NCBI GenBank assembly: GCA_900073065.1
Contig: FJOG01000080.1
Span: 45,575-94,923, forward strand
Reading direction: 5' to 3'
Origin: Phialocephala subalpina
Lineage: Eukaryota > Ascomycota > Leotiomycetes > Helotiales > Mollisiaceae
DNA length: 49,349 nucleotides
Part shown: positions 28,201 through 38,790 of the stretch, in pieces
Layout of the letters: each line of letters starts with the position of its first letter
Numbering within the stretch: the first letter of the stretch is position 1
Notes under the pieces: generated by a model
Databases searched by the model: none
The model's input: the letters and a program-made list of their open reading frames with translations, nothing else
Told to the model about the DNA's origin: nothing
Translations under genes and position numbers: made by a program

Positions 28201-30667
28201 GTCCGAACCCAACTCGAAAACGGCATGGATATCAATATAATTCTTAGCGGATGGTTCACATCTTATTTGCAAATGGCGGCCTATTTCGATAATGAAAACA
28301 TGGTCGACCTGCTGTTGGACCACGGCGCTGATGTCGAAGCTAGGGGCAGTGGGTGTAAAAGCGTTTTAACAGCAGCTTGTCACTCGGGCAATGCTAGCAT
28401 CGTCAAGAAAATCCTCAAGGCGGGCGCGGAAACCTCGAACTACGGAATGATGAACAGCCCATTATGGGCGGCTATCAGTTGCGGAAGCGGCTAGAGGCAA
28501 AATGTATGGTATTGATGTCAAATCTGTCTGTCTAGCTAAGTGGAAATGTCTGCTTGATATAGTGCTCTTANNNNNNNNNNNNNNNNNNNNNNNNNNNNNN
28601 NNNNNNNNNNNNNNNNNNNNNNNNNNNNNNNNNNNNNNNNNNNNNNNNNNNNNNNNNNNNNNNNNNNNNNNNNNNNNNNNNNNNNNNNNNNNNNNNNNNN
28701 NNNNNNNNNNNNNNNNNNNNNNNNNNNNNNNNNNNNNNNNNNNNNNNNNNNNNNNNNNNNNNNNNNNNNNNNNNNNNNNNNNNNNNNNNNNNNNNNNNNN
28801 NNNNNNNNNNNNNNNNNNNNNNNNNNNNNNNNNNNNNNNNNNNNNNNNNNNNNNNNNNNNNNNNNNNNNNNNNNNNNNNNNNNNNNNNNNNNNNNNNNNN
28901 NNNNNNNNNNNNNNNNNNNNNNNNNNNNNNNNNNNNNNNNNNNNNNNNNNNNNNNNNNNNNNNNNNNNNNNNNNNNNNNNNNNNNNNNNNNNNNNNNNNN
29001 NNNNNNNNNNNNNNNNNNNNNNNNNNNNNNNNNNNNNNNNNNNNNNNNNNNNNNNNNNNNNNNNNNNNNNNNNNNNNNNNNNNNNNNNNNNNNNNNNNNN
29101 NNNNNNNNNNNNNNNNNNNNNNNNNNNNNNNNNNNNNNNNNNNNNNNNNNNNNNNNGACAGCGGCTGCCCTCTCGGGGAAAGCAGAAGTAGTGCAAGCAC
29201 TACACGATCACGATAAAGAGACCTTCCAGAATGACTGGAGCCGCCATATGGCATTGTTCTACGTGGGAATGGACAATTTGGAGAAACGGACAGTCTCCGA
29301 TGATGATAGGATCGTAATACGTGCATCTGGAAGTGGCAGCGTCTCAGAGCTTTTCGTGACACAAGGCGTCGATTTTTTGCCTTCGGAAGCCTTGCCGTAA
29401 GTCTAATCTAGTGCCCTCTTGCTATCTCCTTCCTCTACAAGAGATCTGTCACAGGAGGAGCTGCCTTAAACAAATATAGATTCTCGTTGTGCTAATTCAT
29501 TGTACAGCCCTGGATTCAATATATGTTGATGAAGAATTCGCATGCAGTCATCAAGAAACTTCTCGCCGATGATTCGGAAATGTGTAATCGTCGAGATCGC
29601 AATGGGATAACTCTCCTTCACCTAACGTGTATGGGTGGAGACGAAAAGGCCGTGAAGCTCCTCCTAGACAACGGAGCGGATCCTACAGCAGAAACAGGTG
29701 ATGGGCTGACCATACTTCACGCCGCTCTTATGAACCGCTCTGCCTCCATATTACGGTATCTCCTCGGCCTAGGATTCGATCCCAATGTGAGTTTTACCTT
29801 GCCGGGACAATATATCCCCTTGCGCTCTGTCTCAGGAATTTTTTTCTGTCTCAGGGCTTTTGGGGAACTGTCTTTAGTTCTTCGAAATGAATAAAGAAAA
29901 TATACTAATTCTGAATTCTTGGACTTTAGGTTGTGGATTATTATGGAATCACGCCCATTCATGAGGCCGCCAGAATCGGTTCTGATGTTCAATTGTCCCT
30001 GCTTATCGCAGCAAGAGGAGACAATGCCGTTTCTGACTCCCACGGCTTCCTTCCGATTCATCATGCAATGAGCAATTTAAGCCTCACAAACCACAAGGGG
30101 AACTTAAATGCCTTAATTCCTCAAGAATTTGGCATCGATGTCCCCGGCTGCGATGGATCGACCCCGTTACATATCGCAACAAGATATGGCAATCTCTCAC
30201 ACGTCCAATGGCTGCTAGAGCAAGGAGTCGACTTGATGGCCGTGGATTCGGATGGAAGGACAGCACTGCATTGTGTAGCAGCGAACAGTAACGAATACGC
30301 GCAAGATATCATGGAGCTGCTCATCGAGAAGGGGTTGAATGTCCGCAGGAAAGACGACGCTGGATTTACCCCGCTGCACAACACTTTGTACTGGCAAAAG
30401 GGGCCCTTTCGGTCGTCTCATAGGTCCGTCTTCAGAGTCCAGATATTCAAAGCAAAGGTTCGACTATTGTTGCAAAAGGGAGCGGATTTAAACGACCGGG
30501 ATAATTGTGGGAACACTCTTCTCCATTTGGCTTGCGCCAAAGGAAGTCGACCGGTGGTCAGATTATTACTTGACGAGGGCGCGGATCCGGACCTGGAAGA
30601 CTTCAAGGGATGTAAGCCTATCGAATTTGCTCGAAGAAATGATATTCGAGTATTGTTAGGGGATTAG
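25269..30667 (+). CDS. NLR-type protein: SesB-like esterase, NACHT, ankyrin repeats (interrupted by a gap)
   Basis: Exons I can place by frame: 25269-25366, 25419-25644, 25695-26641, 26698-27124, 27188-27441 and 27609 onward, then after the gap 29157-29399, about 29505-29786 and 29930-30667. The N-terminus is an alpha/beta-hydrolase SesB-like domain (DIVFLHGLNGHP; nucleophile in FVCHSLGGLVVKQ near residue 117; MGTPHRGS). The NACHT NTPase has P-loop VGGKPGSGKST near residue 345 and Walker B LFVDALDE near 460, followed by a winged-helix-like part (RSRCGGLLE, IVQFIHQSVKDYF) and many ankyrin repeats. Such STAND proteins act in heterokaryon incompatibility and probably innate immunity. Exon 6 reaches an in-frame TAG at 28492-28494 just before the gap, and the junction near 29400-29520 does not keep frame with GT-AG borders, so the ankyrin part is uncertain or damaged. 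Confidence 0.8.
28571..29156. other. Assembly gap (586 N) inside the ankyrin region
   Basis: Run of N. Ankyrin coding sequence lies on both sides, so collapsed repeats may have caused the gap. Confidence 0.99.
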
Positions 30668-30679
30668 ATCGAAAAATCC

Positions 30680-31516
30680 TCATATCAGACTGTCCCACAG
30701 CACCTTCGGCGCCGTCACGTTGACGAAATGGTTATAGTCTCCCTCAACCCACCTCAGCTCCGCCTTGCCCTCTTTCTCCATATCCTTCTCCAACGTCATG
30801 AACTCGCCCTTCAGCACAGCCGATGCCTCTAGACAGTCAGGCACGCAATGCCTTGTACTCAAAACCACGATCTTCTGCGCTTCACTCTTCAACATCCCTC
30901 TTAAACTTTCTGTCGTGTAGTCCCTCCCTTGTTCGTTCTCCGGCGTGCTAGCTTGTTGATAATGCCCCAACGGAGTAGGATCCATCAACAGAGTAATAAT
31001 CTCCATGAATACAGGATCATCAACCAACGAATCATTAATCGGATATACAGTCGCCTCATCGCGAATTCCATCCTCAACATCGGCAAAGACCTTCGGCTCG
31101 TAGTGATAGATTCCCGTCACCTGACGCATCGATCTCTGCCAGGCACCTGCCGGATCCAGACTTTCCAGGTCCTTGCGGTACTTCGCTGTGAATGCCGATG
31201 GTGGCCGACCGAGGAGTAGGCCGGTAGTCGCTTCGAGGATGATTATCTCGTTGACTTTCGAGTTGAGAGTTTCTTCGTTTTCCGGAGAGAGCTGATCGGT
31301 AAGGAGGAGCTGGTAGGTGGAGAGAAGTGTCATTCCTCCGATAGACCAGGATAATAATTTGAGCTTCGATTCCGGGTGAGCAAGGAGGGAGAGCTTTGAG
31401 ATGAAGATTATAATGACAGAAGCTAGGTCATGTCTTAGACGAGTGCATATTTTATCGGGTGTTGCATTTGGAGCGTTGAGTGCTAAAGTATATTTGTAGA
31501 CTTTAAATAAAAGTAA
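30680..31516 (-). pseudogene. Alpha/beta hydrolase, 5'-truncated at an AT-rich block
   Basis: An uninterrupted frame from about 31516 to the stop at 30680 encodes the C-terminal two thirds of an alpha/beta-hydrolase-fold enzyme. The nucleophile elbow is in LLSWSIGGMTLLS, the late Asp region near VVLSTRHCVPDCLEA, and the candidate catalytic His in EGDYNHFVNVTAP. Upstream, TPDKICTRLRHDLASVIIIF still reads as protein, but the frame meets TAA at 31519-31517 where the AT-rich block begins, and no exon with the N-terminal oxyanion-hole strand is seen. The only ATG in frame (31333) lies after the nucleophile. Most likely a gene cut by transposon decay; a distant exon is the alternative. It converges with the NLR gene, 12 bases apart. 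Confidence 0.6.
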
Positions 31517-32480
31517 TTATATTTTCAATAGAATTTATATTAATTTATTTCTTTTTTAGAGAATTATTTCCTTTTTCCTTTAAAAATAGCGTTAATTTCT
31601 ATAGGTTATAATTAATAATTACGAGAATTCGAATTTTTTTTATTAATTTTTTTATTATTATATTTTATCGCATATTATTTTTTCTTTTCTAAAAATCGCT
31701 CGAATAATCGATTATTAATTTAAATCGTTATATTAATTATCTTTTATAAATCCTTAAGTTTATTATATTATATGAATTTATTTTTAATCGAATCCCGAAA
31801 TCTTTTATAAAATCACGTTATTAATATTTCGTCATTTTAATTAATACGTTTTATATATTATTAAAACTCAATTATATAAGCAAAAATAGCGATATATTAG
31901 CGTAGTTTTTAAAGTTTTCTCTTAATTAATCTCCTTTTGTTTATATTTTCGAATATTTTAAAAATCTTATTTTTAAACTCGTTAAAAATCCCAAAAACCT
32001 TTATAATAAAATCGTTCCATTTATTAGTATTTATTCCGCAATCGAAATAATCCTTCTAAATTATCTCGATCTAATTAAAAGTAGCGCCGATAAAGAAAGT
32101 AATGGCTTATAATATTTCCTTAGTTTTAACTTTAAATTTTTCTTTATTAAACTTAATATATATTATATATTATATTAAATATAAGCGTAATTTACTCTTC
32201 GCTTTATCGTATAAATCAAATTTACGAACTTTTAGCGTTCTGGAAACCGCGCTAATCTCGATCGATAATAGCGTAAACTTAAAAATCGATTTGATAAATA
32301 AGGATCCGATAATAAATATAATAAAATACTTAATTAATATTACAAGAGATAATACTCAAAATATAACGATCGATTCGCTTAAATTAATTATAGAGTAATT
32401 ATATATAATAAAGACTAAATAATTCCAATGAAAAGTAATATTTAAATATTATTATTAAGTATATTATAAAAATACTATAT
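31490..32480. repeat. AT-rich, RIP-like block
   Basis: Strongly A/T-rich. Remaining C residues occur mostly in CpG or CpT and very rarely in CpA, the pattern expected after CpA-to-TpA mutation by RIP. A 98-codon ORF at 32102-32398 has Ile/Asn/Leu composition and is not credible as a gene. The original element cannot be identified by eye. Confidence 0.65.
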
Positions 32481-32836
32481 TTGAATTAAGTACGAAACTC
32501 CTATCTAAGGGAATCCTATCTGCTTATATAAAACCTTCTTACTCTTAGAGTCCCAAACGGTGGAATCCCCAATTCTTTCCGGACTCTATCAAATTAGACT
32601 CTATTACGTGACTCCTTAGTCCCGTCGCCCCATGATCCTAGGGTCTACTGCAAGTGAGCTTACTCGCCTGTTGAGCCTATGGTCCACTAGATCATGTGAG
32701 TCGTAACAAATTAATAGTAAATAATAATGGATAAAGATTCCCATTCCTTGCCGACAGGATATTATTCCGGCGATTGGCTTCCTAGATGCAATCAGGCTTG
32801 AAGATCTGATTGCTCAATAGAGATCATTATCGCGAC
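32481..32836. other. Unassigned non-coding sequence
   Basis: Normal base composition returns. No gene or clear transposon end recognised. Confidence 0.35.
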
Positions 32837-33658
32837 TTATAGCATTGACGAGATTACCTTGGGCCTGAGAATCCCAGCTATTCTCCCCCCCTTCGTCTTC
32901 GAAAGATAGTTCAAATCGCCGTCATTAAAAACTTGCTCCTCCACAAGGGTATTGCAGAATATATATGCAATAGTGAGAGCAAAGAATTTGCCATGGATAC
33001 TAATGATTCCCCCGGCAGTGGACTTACGAGAGATTATGCTGTTTTGGGAATTCGGGTTTTGTATGAAGATAGGAATGCCGTAAATCTCCTCGAGAGGTGG
33101 AGAATAAAACATGAGGTATTCAGAGAGATTTCGTTCTCCCTTCACAGTAGCATCGCCATCGCTACCCAGAAGCTATGGACTCATTATAAGACGAAGTGGC
33201 CTGGCAGACTCCCAAAGACGAAAACCGGGATATTGGTCAAGTAAGTTTCTATTTCTGACAAGTTTCTGTGCACGTTGACGTTGTGTCTTGTTTTCGCAAG
33301 TGAAGATTATCGTAGGTCTTGCTTGCTCTGCCGTCGGCCCTATTATGTATATATCGAGTAGCAAGGCCTTCCGCACAATTATACGTTTGCCCAATTGCTT
33401 ATGTTTGGATGAAAGTAAGTTTCGAATAGGCTCGAGTACCTGACCGAACTGTTCTTTGGCGGGTCTGACGGTTTCCCAGCAGCGATTTTTTCCAATGGCA
33501 TACCAACTCTTCCCAATAGAAAGGTGTGCCTCTACCCCGCTACGAACAAGGAATTGATCACTAGAGGAGGCTCTGCAACCGCGAATGAGGCTGGTATAGA
33601 TACAGAGCAAGTTGAGCACTCTAAATGTGACTAAGAGGAAAGATATTATGGCGTTCAC
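32837..33658 (-). pseudogene. Fungal protease-like protein, interrupted by one amber codon
   Basis: One reading frame of 274 codons runs from 33658 to 32837 with a single TAG at 33175-33173. The part before it contains ARPTIIFTCENKTQRQRAQK and LLDQYPGFRLWESARP, which resemble the linker of a fungus-specific protein family. The part after it contains STAGGIISIHGKFFALTIAY, which resembles the entry to a trypsin-like fold where ALTxAH would hold the catalytic His. Here that position is Tyr (TAT), one C-to-T change from His (CAT). The TAG is likewise one such change from CAG. Both fit RIP leaking from the adjacent AT-rich block. Family assignment is tentative; the C-terminus (ILRPKVISSML) seems truncated. 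Confidence 0.55.
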
Positions 33659-33839
33659 AGAAAAAATTAATAATTGAATACGTAATTATCTGCTAAGTTT
33701 ATCGCGAAGGAGCACCGCATAAAAATCCACATATTCCACTCTCTGTCCAATCTCGACTTGATAATACCCATTCCCCACAAAATGATTGTTATTTTTTCCA
33801 TCAAGCTTCCTTGGTGGTATCAAAAATAGTGATTAACGA

Positions 33840-36140
33840 CTAGGTTTTGAGGATCTTCAAGGCGTTAGACAAATCTTCAATCTTCTTCGCAAGTTTCGAG
33901 CGGCGCTTCTTAGCAGACTTGGTCTCACCGACGATCCGTTCGAGCTTCTCAGATTCCAGGTTGATAACCCAGTCCTGAGTGAAAACTTTCAGGGGACTAG
34001 AAGGGCCATGCAACAGGTAGTAGTCAACAGCGAGTTGGAAGACATTGTCAATGAACCGGTCAAGCGCCAGGCTGTAGTAAGCATGAAGAATGTCATGAAT
34101 CTCTTCTTGCAACTGCTCCACGTTGCTCTTGCCTTCGGCAGCTTTGGCAATGTCGTCCAAATTAACCATGTACTGAAGCTCTCCGTACTGCCTGATGTCC
34201 TTTCTAGCCTTAGGGCGCAGCAGCCCAGTGACTCGGTAGCCCCGAGCCTTCGAGAGAGCTTCGGTAAACTGTCGGTTGAGAGTGTAAGGCTTCTTGCGCT
34301 GTTCGACTTCGATCAATAGGCTCGCTTGGGCCATTGCCACCTTGTAGCGTTCCACTAGGCTCTCGAGGATTGCGGACCATAACTGGCCACGGGTTTGCTC
34401 TTCCGGGCAGATGGAACGAAATGCGGCGGCGATGAAGCGATGAAGGGTGATGATGATCCTGCTCATATAGATCTTAGTCATGTCGCCCCACTTGCGTGAC
34501 TGCTCTGCAAAAGCCGTAGAAACTAAGTTTGCGTTGAAGGTGCCAAGGTCCAGGCCCCTAGATTGCAAGTAGACGTCATTGATCCATGCAGAAAAATCAT
34601 CGCGCGGCATTGGTGTCCTATGCGGTGGGAGAGGAACAATGATGTCGCCAAGTTCGGCAAGCTCCCCCGGCGCAACGTTGTCCACTCCTGCCTCTTCGAC
34701 TAGCGCTCGCAGTTTGTCTATCATCAACCCGACTGGAGTTTCTTCACAATCGCAATCGGCAGGCATCTCAGATGCCACAGACGATATAGATAGGTCAAGA
34801 TTCTCGAAGTGTCGTGAATGGGCACCCTGCTGAAAATCGGCACTGAAAACATCAGTGATGTTTACCACGTGAGTGATGAGACGGAGCTCGTCTTGGTCAA
34901 AAACCGGATCTGCGTTATAATCGGCGGCCAATGCTGCCCTAGCACGATCCTGGAAAGTCTCAGCAATGCGACTAAGAAAACTGCGTTGCTCGCGCTCATC
35001 CTGGCGAGGCGGCCCAAGGCTGTTTAGTTCCCTCTTGCATTCTTTAATTTGATTGCTGACATCCTGGAGCAATTTAGGAAACTCGCGTCGGGTAATCTCG
35101 ACTAAGAGCGACCCGAGCTGCTCTTTGAGGGCTGGGATGCCTACTCGATCCTGTGGAAGGTCAATCCATGGGTGCTGTTGGAAAATCTGATCAAGCTCTG
35201 GCTGCTCCTTTGAGCCGCTACTCGCTCCACGATTGCGGACAAGGAAGTAGCCAAGAGTGAGTGGCCGTTTCTTGCCCTGAACAAGGTCACAGACGGCGGC
35301 CTGCGCACTAGGTTCAAGTACCAAGTCGGGCTTGGTGAGCACACCGAGGGTACGCTCACCATTCTTGTCGTAATCTTCCGCAAGCTCTAAGATCTCTTGC
35401 GTGGCAATGTCGACGTTACTCGGCAGCACTGCTAAGATAATAGTGCGATCGTCTCTGATATACCTCTTGACCAGATCCTTCACCATGACCATGTCATCTT
35501 TAGTGGTTCCCTGCGTAGTGGTGCGGAAAATTCCTGGGACGTCAATGATGGTGAGATAGTCCTCGTCAGGCCCGTGCACCTCGATCTTGAGGACGTCTTC
35601 GCTAAAAACGGCGCCGTTCCCGGTTGATATGTCGGCCCGCAAACCCATTCTTTCATTGGCCTGATATTTCATTGAGCTGTCTGAGTCGATTATAGATATT
35701 CAAGTCTCACTAACCTTCTTCAAGATGTCCACAAACTGCTCCCGAAATTTCAAACCCGAAGACATGCGCGTTTGGAATGTCTCGACATCCTTCCTATAGT
35801 CCTCTGACGCGTGTGGGCCAGGAATAATGCGTATATCAACACGGTCATCGCTATTGCGTCGAGATGTGATCTGCGTTGCATGACGAGTGCAAAGGCTTTG
35901 GTCTTTAGGAAACGGAATTCCAGTCAGACTTTCCAGCAAGGAGGATTTGCCAGAGCTTTGATCTCCGACTACAACAAGCTATTTTACGTATGAGCTTATG
36001 TGGAATCATACTCAATATCGGTCTTCTGATCTTACCTGAGGGAGAGGCACATGTTGGCCAATATTCAAGTCGCGGAGCTTGTCGACCTTTTCAAGCAATG
36101 CCGGATTTGATAAGGCGATGATGTCCCGGCCGACGGCCAT
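33840..36140 (-). CDS. Mx/dynamin-like large GTPase
   Basis: Three exons, 36140-36036, 35978-35715 and 35660-33840, with GT-AG introns of 57 and 54 nt, encode 729 residues. For intron 2 I use the acceptor after ATATCAG, because KK|ANERMGLR matches the family and nearer acceptors break the frame. G1 is GDQSSGKSS near residue 40, G3 IIDVPG near 163 and G4 LTKPD near 232. The middle/stalk region and a C-terminal GED-like helix region (LQEEIHDILHAYYSLALDRF) follow. There is no PH or proline-rich domain, so it belongs with fungal Mx-like dynamins rather than Vps1 or Dnm1. Their role is largely unknown; animal relatives are antiviral. All GTPase motifs are intact. Confidence 0.88.
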
Positions 36141-36575
36141 TTTTTGAACTTATGGGCAGAGTAATCGATATGATGAGGACGTGTTTATTCAAGAGGAGGA
36201 TCAGCGAGAGTACTGACTTGTTCAGGAAACCAGCGGTTAAATAAAAGAAGACTGTAGAAATTTTTGACTCTATCTTCAAGGTCCACTCGTCCCTTTTATA
36301 ATCGAAGGAGCCATTCGAGCTGCTAAAAGTTTCGATAAGAGACGAAGAACCAGCAGCTGTGCGGCGGCAGTGTCTTGGCGTTAGTACAGGGCTTGGCTCG
36401 CAGTTGGCTCTTTTTGAGGCTCTCAATATTCAAAAGACTACCACTAGCATGCCACATGCGTGGTTGTGCAACATTTTCGTCCATAAGAGCGATAAGTTCC
36501 AGCAAAAGTGAAATGACCAATGCAGATTGGTCGAGATACAAGAAATCGAGCGCAATTCTGATGCTCTGATATCAT
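36141..36575. other. Promoter side of the dynamin-like gene
   Basis: Non-coding as far as I can see. Short ORFs on both strands lack family features. Confidence 0.45.
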
Positions 36576-36910
36576 CTGTGGTTGGCTCGCTGTGAGGCAT
36601 GCATGTGCACATCTCCCCAGTTGGCCAGTTTTGAGGCTGCGGTTACACCAAGCTCTACGCGAGGCGCTTTATTAAGTCGCAAGGAAAATGTTCTTATTCT
36701 GTGGTTGGCTTGTTGTGAGGCATGCATGTACACCTCTCCCCAGTTGGCCAGTTTTGAGGCTGCGTTTACACTAAGCTCTACGCGAGGCGTTTTAGTAAGC
36801 CGCAAGGAAAATGTTCTTATTCTGCGGTTGGGTTGATGTGAGGCAATCTATTGTGCACTTCACCTGCCCCATTGGTCGGTTTTGAGGCTGCTTTTGCACT
36901 GAGCCCCACG
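36576..36910. repeat. Tandem repeat, 123-bp period, about 2.7 copies
   Basis: Units start at 36576, 36699 and 36822, each with CTGTGGTTGG (third CTGCGGTTGG), then GTGAGGCATGCATGT, CCCCAGTTGGCCAGTTTTGA and GAGGCGCTTTA-type blocks. Copies 1 and 2 differ by a few, mainly transition, changes; copy 3 is more diverged and fades out after GCCCCACGCC. The period is a multiple of three, which keeps frames open on both strands across copies. No domain is recognised in either translation. Confidence 0.8.
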
Positions 36911-37250
36911 CCACAGCAGATTGTAATAGGGATTGGTCCACCACATTGGGCGCAGCCCCATCGAATATGCAAGAAGCAGGCAGCCTTTCTGCACAGACTT
37001 GAGTTGAATCAGCCTGGCAAAGGAGTTGTGAAGAGAAATGTGAATATAAAGTCGGTGGTCGTCTCTCTAGGAAAAATGTTCTGAAGCAACTCTCTCGCCT
37101 CGACCTCATACACTTCATCTCTCATAAACAGTCCTGGGCATAGCTGCTTTGTGAAGTGGCCCAGGACTGCACAGTTCTCAACTCCTTTCCTTTAAACAAC
37201 AGGAGCCGGGTCTCCTGTGCACTAAGCAGGAGGCCCGCACCGCCTGACCC
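36911..37250. other. Unassigned, upstream of the zinc-finger ORF
   Basis: Should hold the start of the zinc-finger gene, but I cannot place a convincing first exon. A short imperfect inverted repeat (CAGTCCTGGGC at 37130 and GCCCAGGACTG at 37158) could form a small hairpin. Confidence 0.4.
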
Positions 37251-37916
37251 TTGTCAAGCAACGAGCCGCGTGTTTGCAGAGCTTCAAGTCAACACGTCTC
37301 CTTTTACCGTTCGGACCGCTACGATCCTTCAGCACCCTCGTCAGAGAACTTCGGCTGTAGTGCGTATGTGAGCGACGACGCGCGCGAGTCTTGCAGCGCA
37401 CGCGAAAGTTCCTCACCACTCGCTACCTTCCCGTCGTTATCGGAGAACGAGAGTGCCGACAGTGTCCATTCAGGATTAGGATTTTCTTTTAGTGCTCAGC
37501 AAGACAATTTCCCGGGTTACAACACCTTTGACGGCGACAACCTCCCCTACTCTCCTATACCAGATTCCGCCCACCCTTGGGACGAAACCCAGCAGCAGTC
37601 CTACGACTCAATTTCGGTCGAAACAACAGCAGTAATCCAGCAGCAGCCCTACGACTCGACCTCGGTCGAAATAAGAGCAGGCTCTCAAGACGGTAGCACC
37701 TCTCGCCACCGTTGTGATAAATGCAACAAGAGCTTCGCTGACAACAACGGCTTAAAGCGTCATGTCGAAACCATACATGAACATGGCCAGGTCGACTGGG
37801 TTTGTACTGTCAAGAATTGTGGCAAATATGGTAGACCAATCTTTAGGAAGGATAATTTTAGGCGGCACTGCAAGAAGAAACACCCTACGGTGAATCTCAA
37901 ACAGTTTGGTCTCTGA
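37251..37916 (+). CDS. C2H2 zinc-finger protein, start not found
   Basis: An open frame of 221 codons ends in two C2H2-type fingers: CDKCNKSFADNNGLKRH...H (C-x2-C-x12-H-x4-H) and VCTVKNC...FRKDNFRRHCKKKH (C-x4-C-x15-H-x4-H). Upstream is a Ser-rich region and an imperfect repeat (QQQSYDSISVE and QQQPYDSTSVE). The frame contains no ATG at all and is closed upstream by TGA at 37245-37247; it opens at TTG. The true start must therefore be in an unseen upstream exon, or the gene has lost it. The finger pair is typical of small fungal transcription factors. Function unknown. Confidence 0.6.
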   Translation: MSSNEPRVCRASSQHVSFYRSDRYDPSAPSSENFGCSAYVSDDARESCSARESSSPLATFPSLSENESADSVHSGLGFSFSAQQDNFPGYNTFDGDNLPYSPIPDSAHPWDETQQQSYDSISVETTAVIQQQPYDSTSVEIRAGSQDGSTSRHRCDKCNKSFADNNGLKRHVETIHEHGQVDWVCTVKNCGKYGRPIFRKDNFRRHCKKKHPTVNLKQFGL

Positions 37917-38790
37917 ATATGCACGCGTCTGCGTCTCTTTTGGCTGGGAAGCCATCGTATTAGACTCCTCAGGATCGAAGGCCTTTGCAATGTCTTGTCA
38001 TCGCGCTAGAGGAGGTAGATCGTCGGCAGATCATTACGTGTAGTGTATCTCCAAATCATCTGGTCCGAGACGGATGATCCCCGGATCCACGAAGTGCAAT
38101 GACTGTATTTTATTTACAGGCCAATGATAAAATATAACTACGTGTTGCAACATCTCGGCTGCCTCTTTAATATGTCGCGGCGTTGTTCTCTTTGATATTA
38201 TACTAACTGTTCCAGACTACTTGGGGTAGCCGGCATATACCAGTACTAAAGTAGTATCTCACCTGATGTTGTCGGTACCTGGTCTTTGTACCTAGTCTTT
38301 GTGCAGCTCGGATTTTATTTTCTCTACTTTTCTAGGCATTGTCGGGACCACTAGCAACGGAGCTCAAAATTGAATTTTCTTCCATTGACATCCCTCACGA
38401 GCAGATGGTGTCCTGACATGTTGCTTGACGAGGCGGTCCCTTGGTGGCGCCAACCCGACTACAGAATTGTCTAGTCACTCCTGCCATATCTCATGCAATC
38501 AGCCACTTCTGCGACCTGGACGAGCAACGCTTGGTAGCATCGAGCAAGGTGGTGCTTATCCATAAATAAGGACCTCCTCCAACAATATCCAGGTCCATAT
38601 GCTACTAATGCTCTGTATTAAAATTAATTACAACAGGTAATTGGATAGCATAGTATATCTTGATTAGAAAGTACCCCTGCCGATATAGAATCCCATCCGG
38701 CAGGAGAAATCATTAAGTGGTCTGAGTCGACTTTCGTAGATGAATCGGAGTTGCGCCTGAAGCACCATCCACTGAGACATTCGCTCGATA
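37917..38790. other. Intergenic, nothing recognised
   Basis: Lies between the zinc-finger gene and the Fot1-like element. The sequence directly left of 38789 continues at 40626 after the insertion. No gene seen. Confidence 0.45.

Noticed and set aside
28462..29362. ORFs on both strands spanning the second N gap
   Set aside because: Artefacts of the gap.
32102..32398. 98-codon Ile/Asn/Leu-rich ORF in the AT block
   Set aside because: Composition follows the AT-rich background; no domain.
35661..35672. Start of the dynamin gene at MKYQANERMG
   Set aside because: This lies at the end of intron 2; upstream exons carry the essential G1 motif and join at the codon for ANERMGLR.
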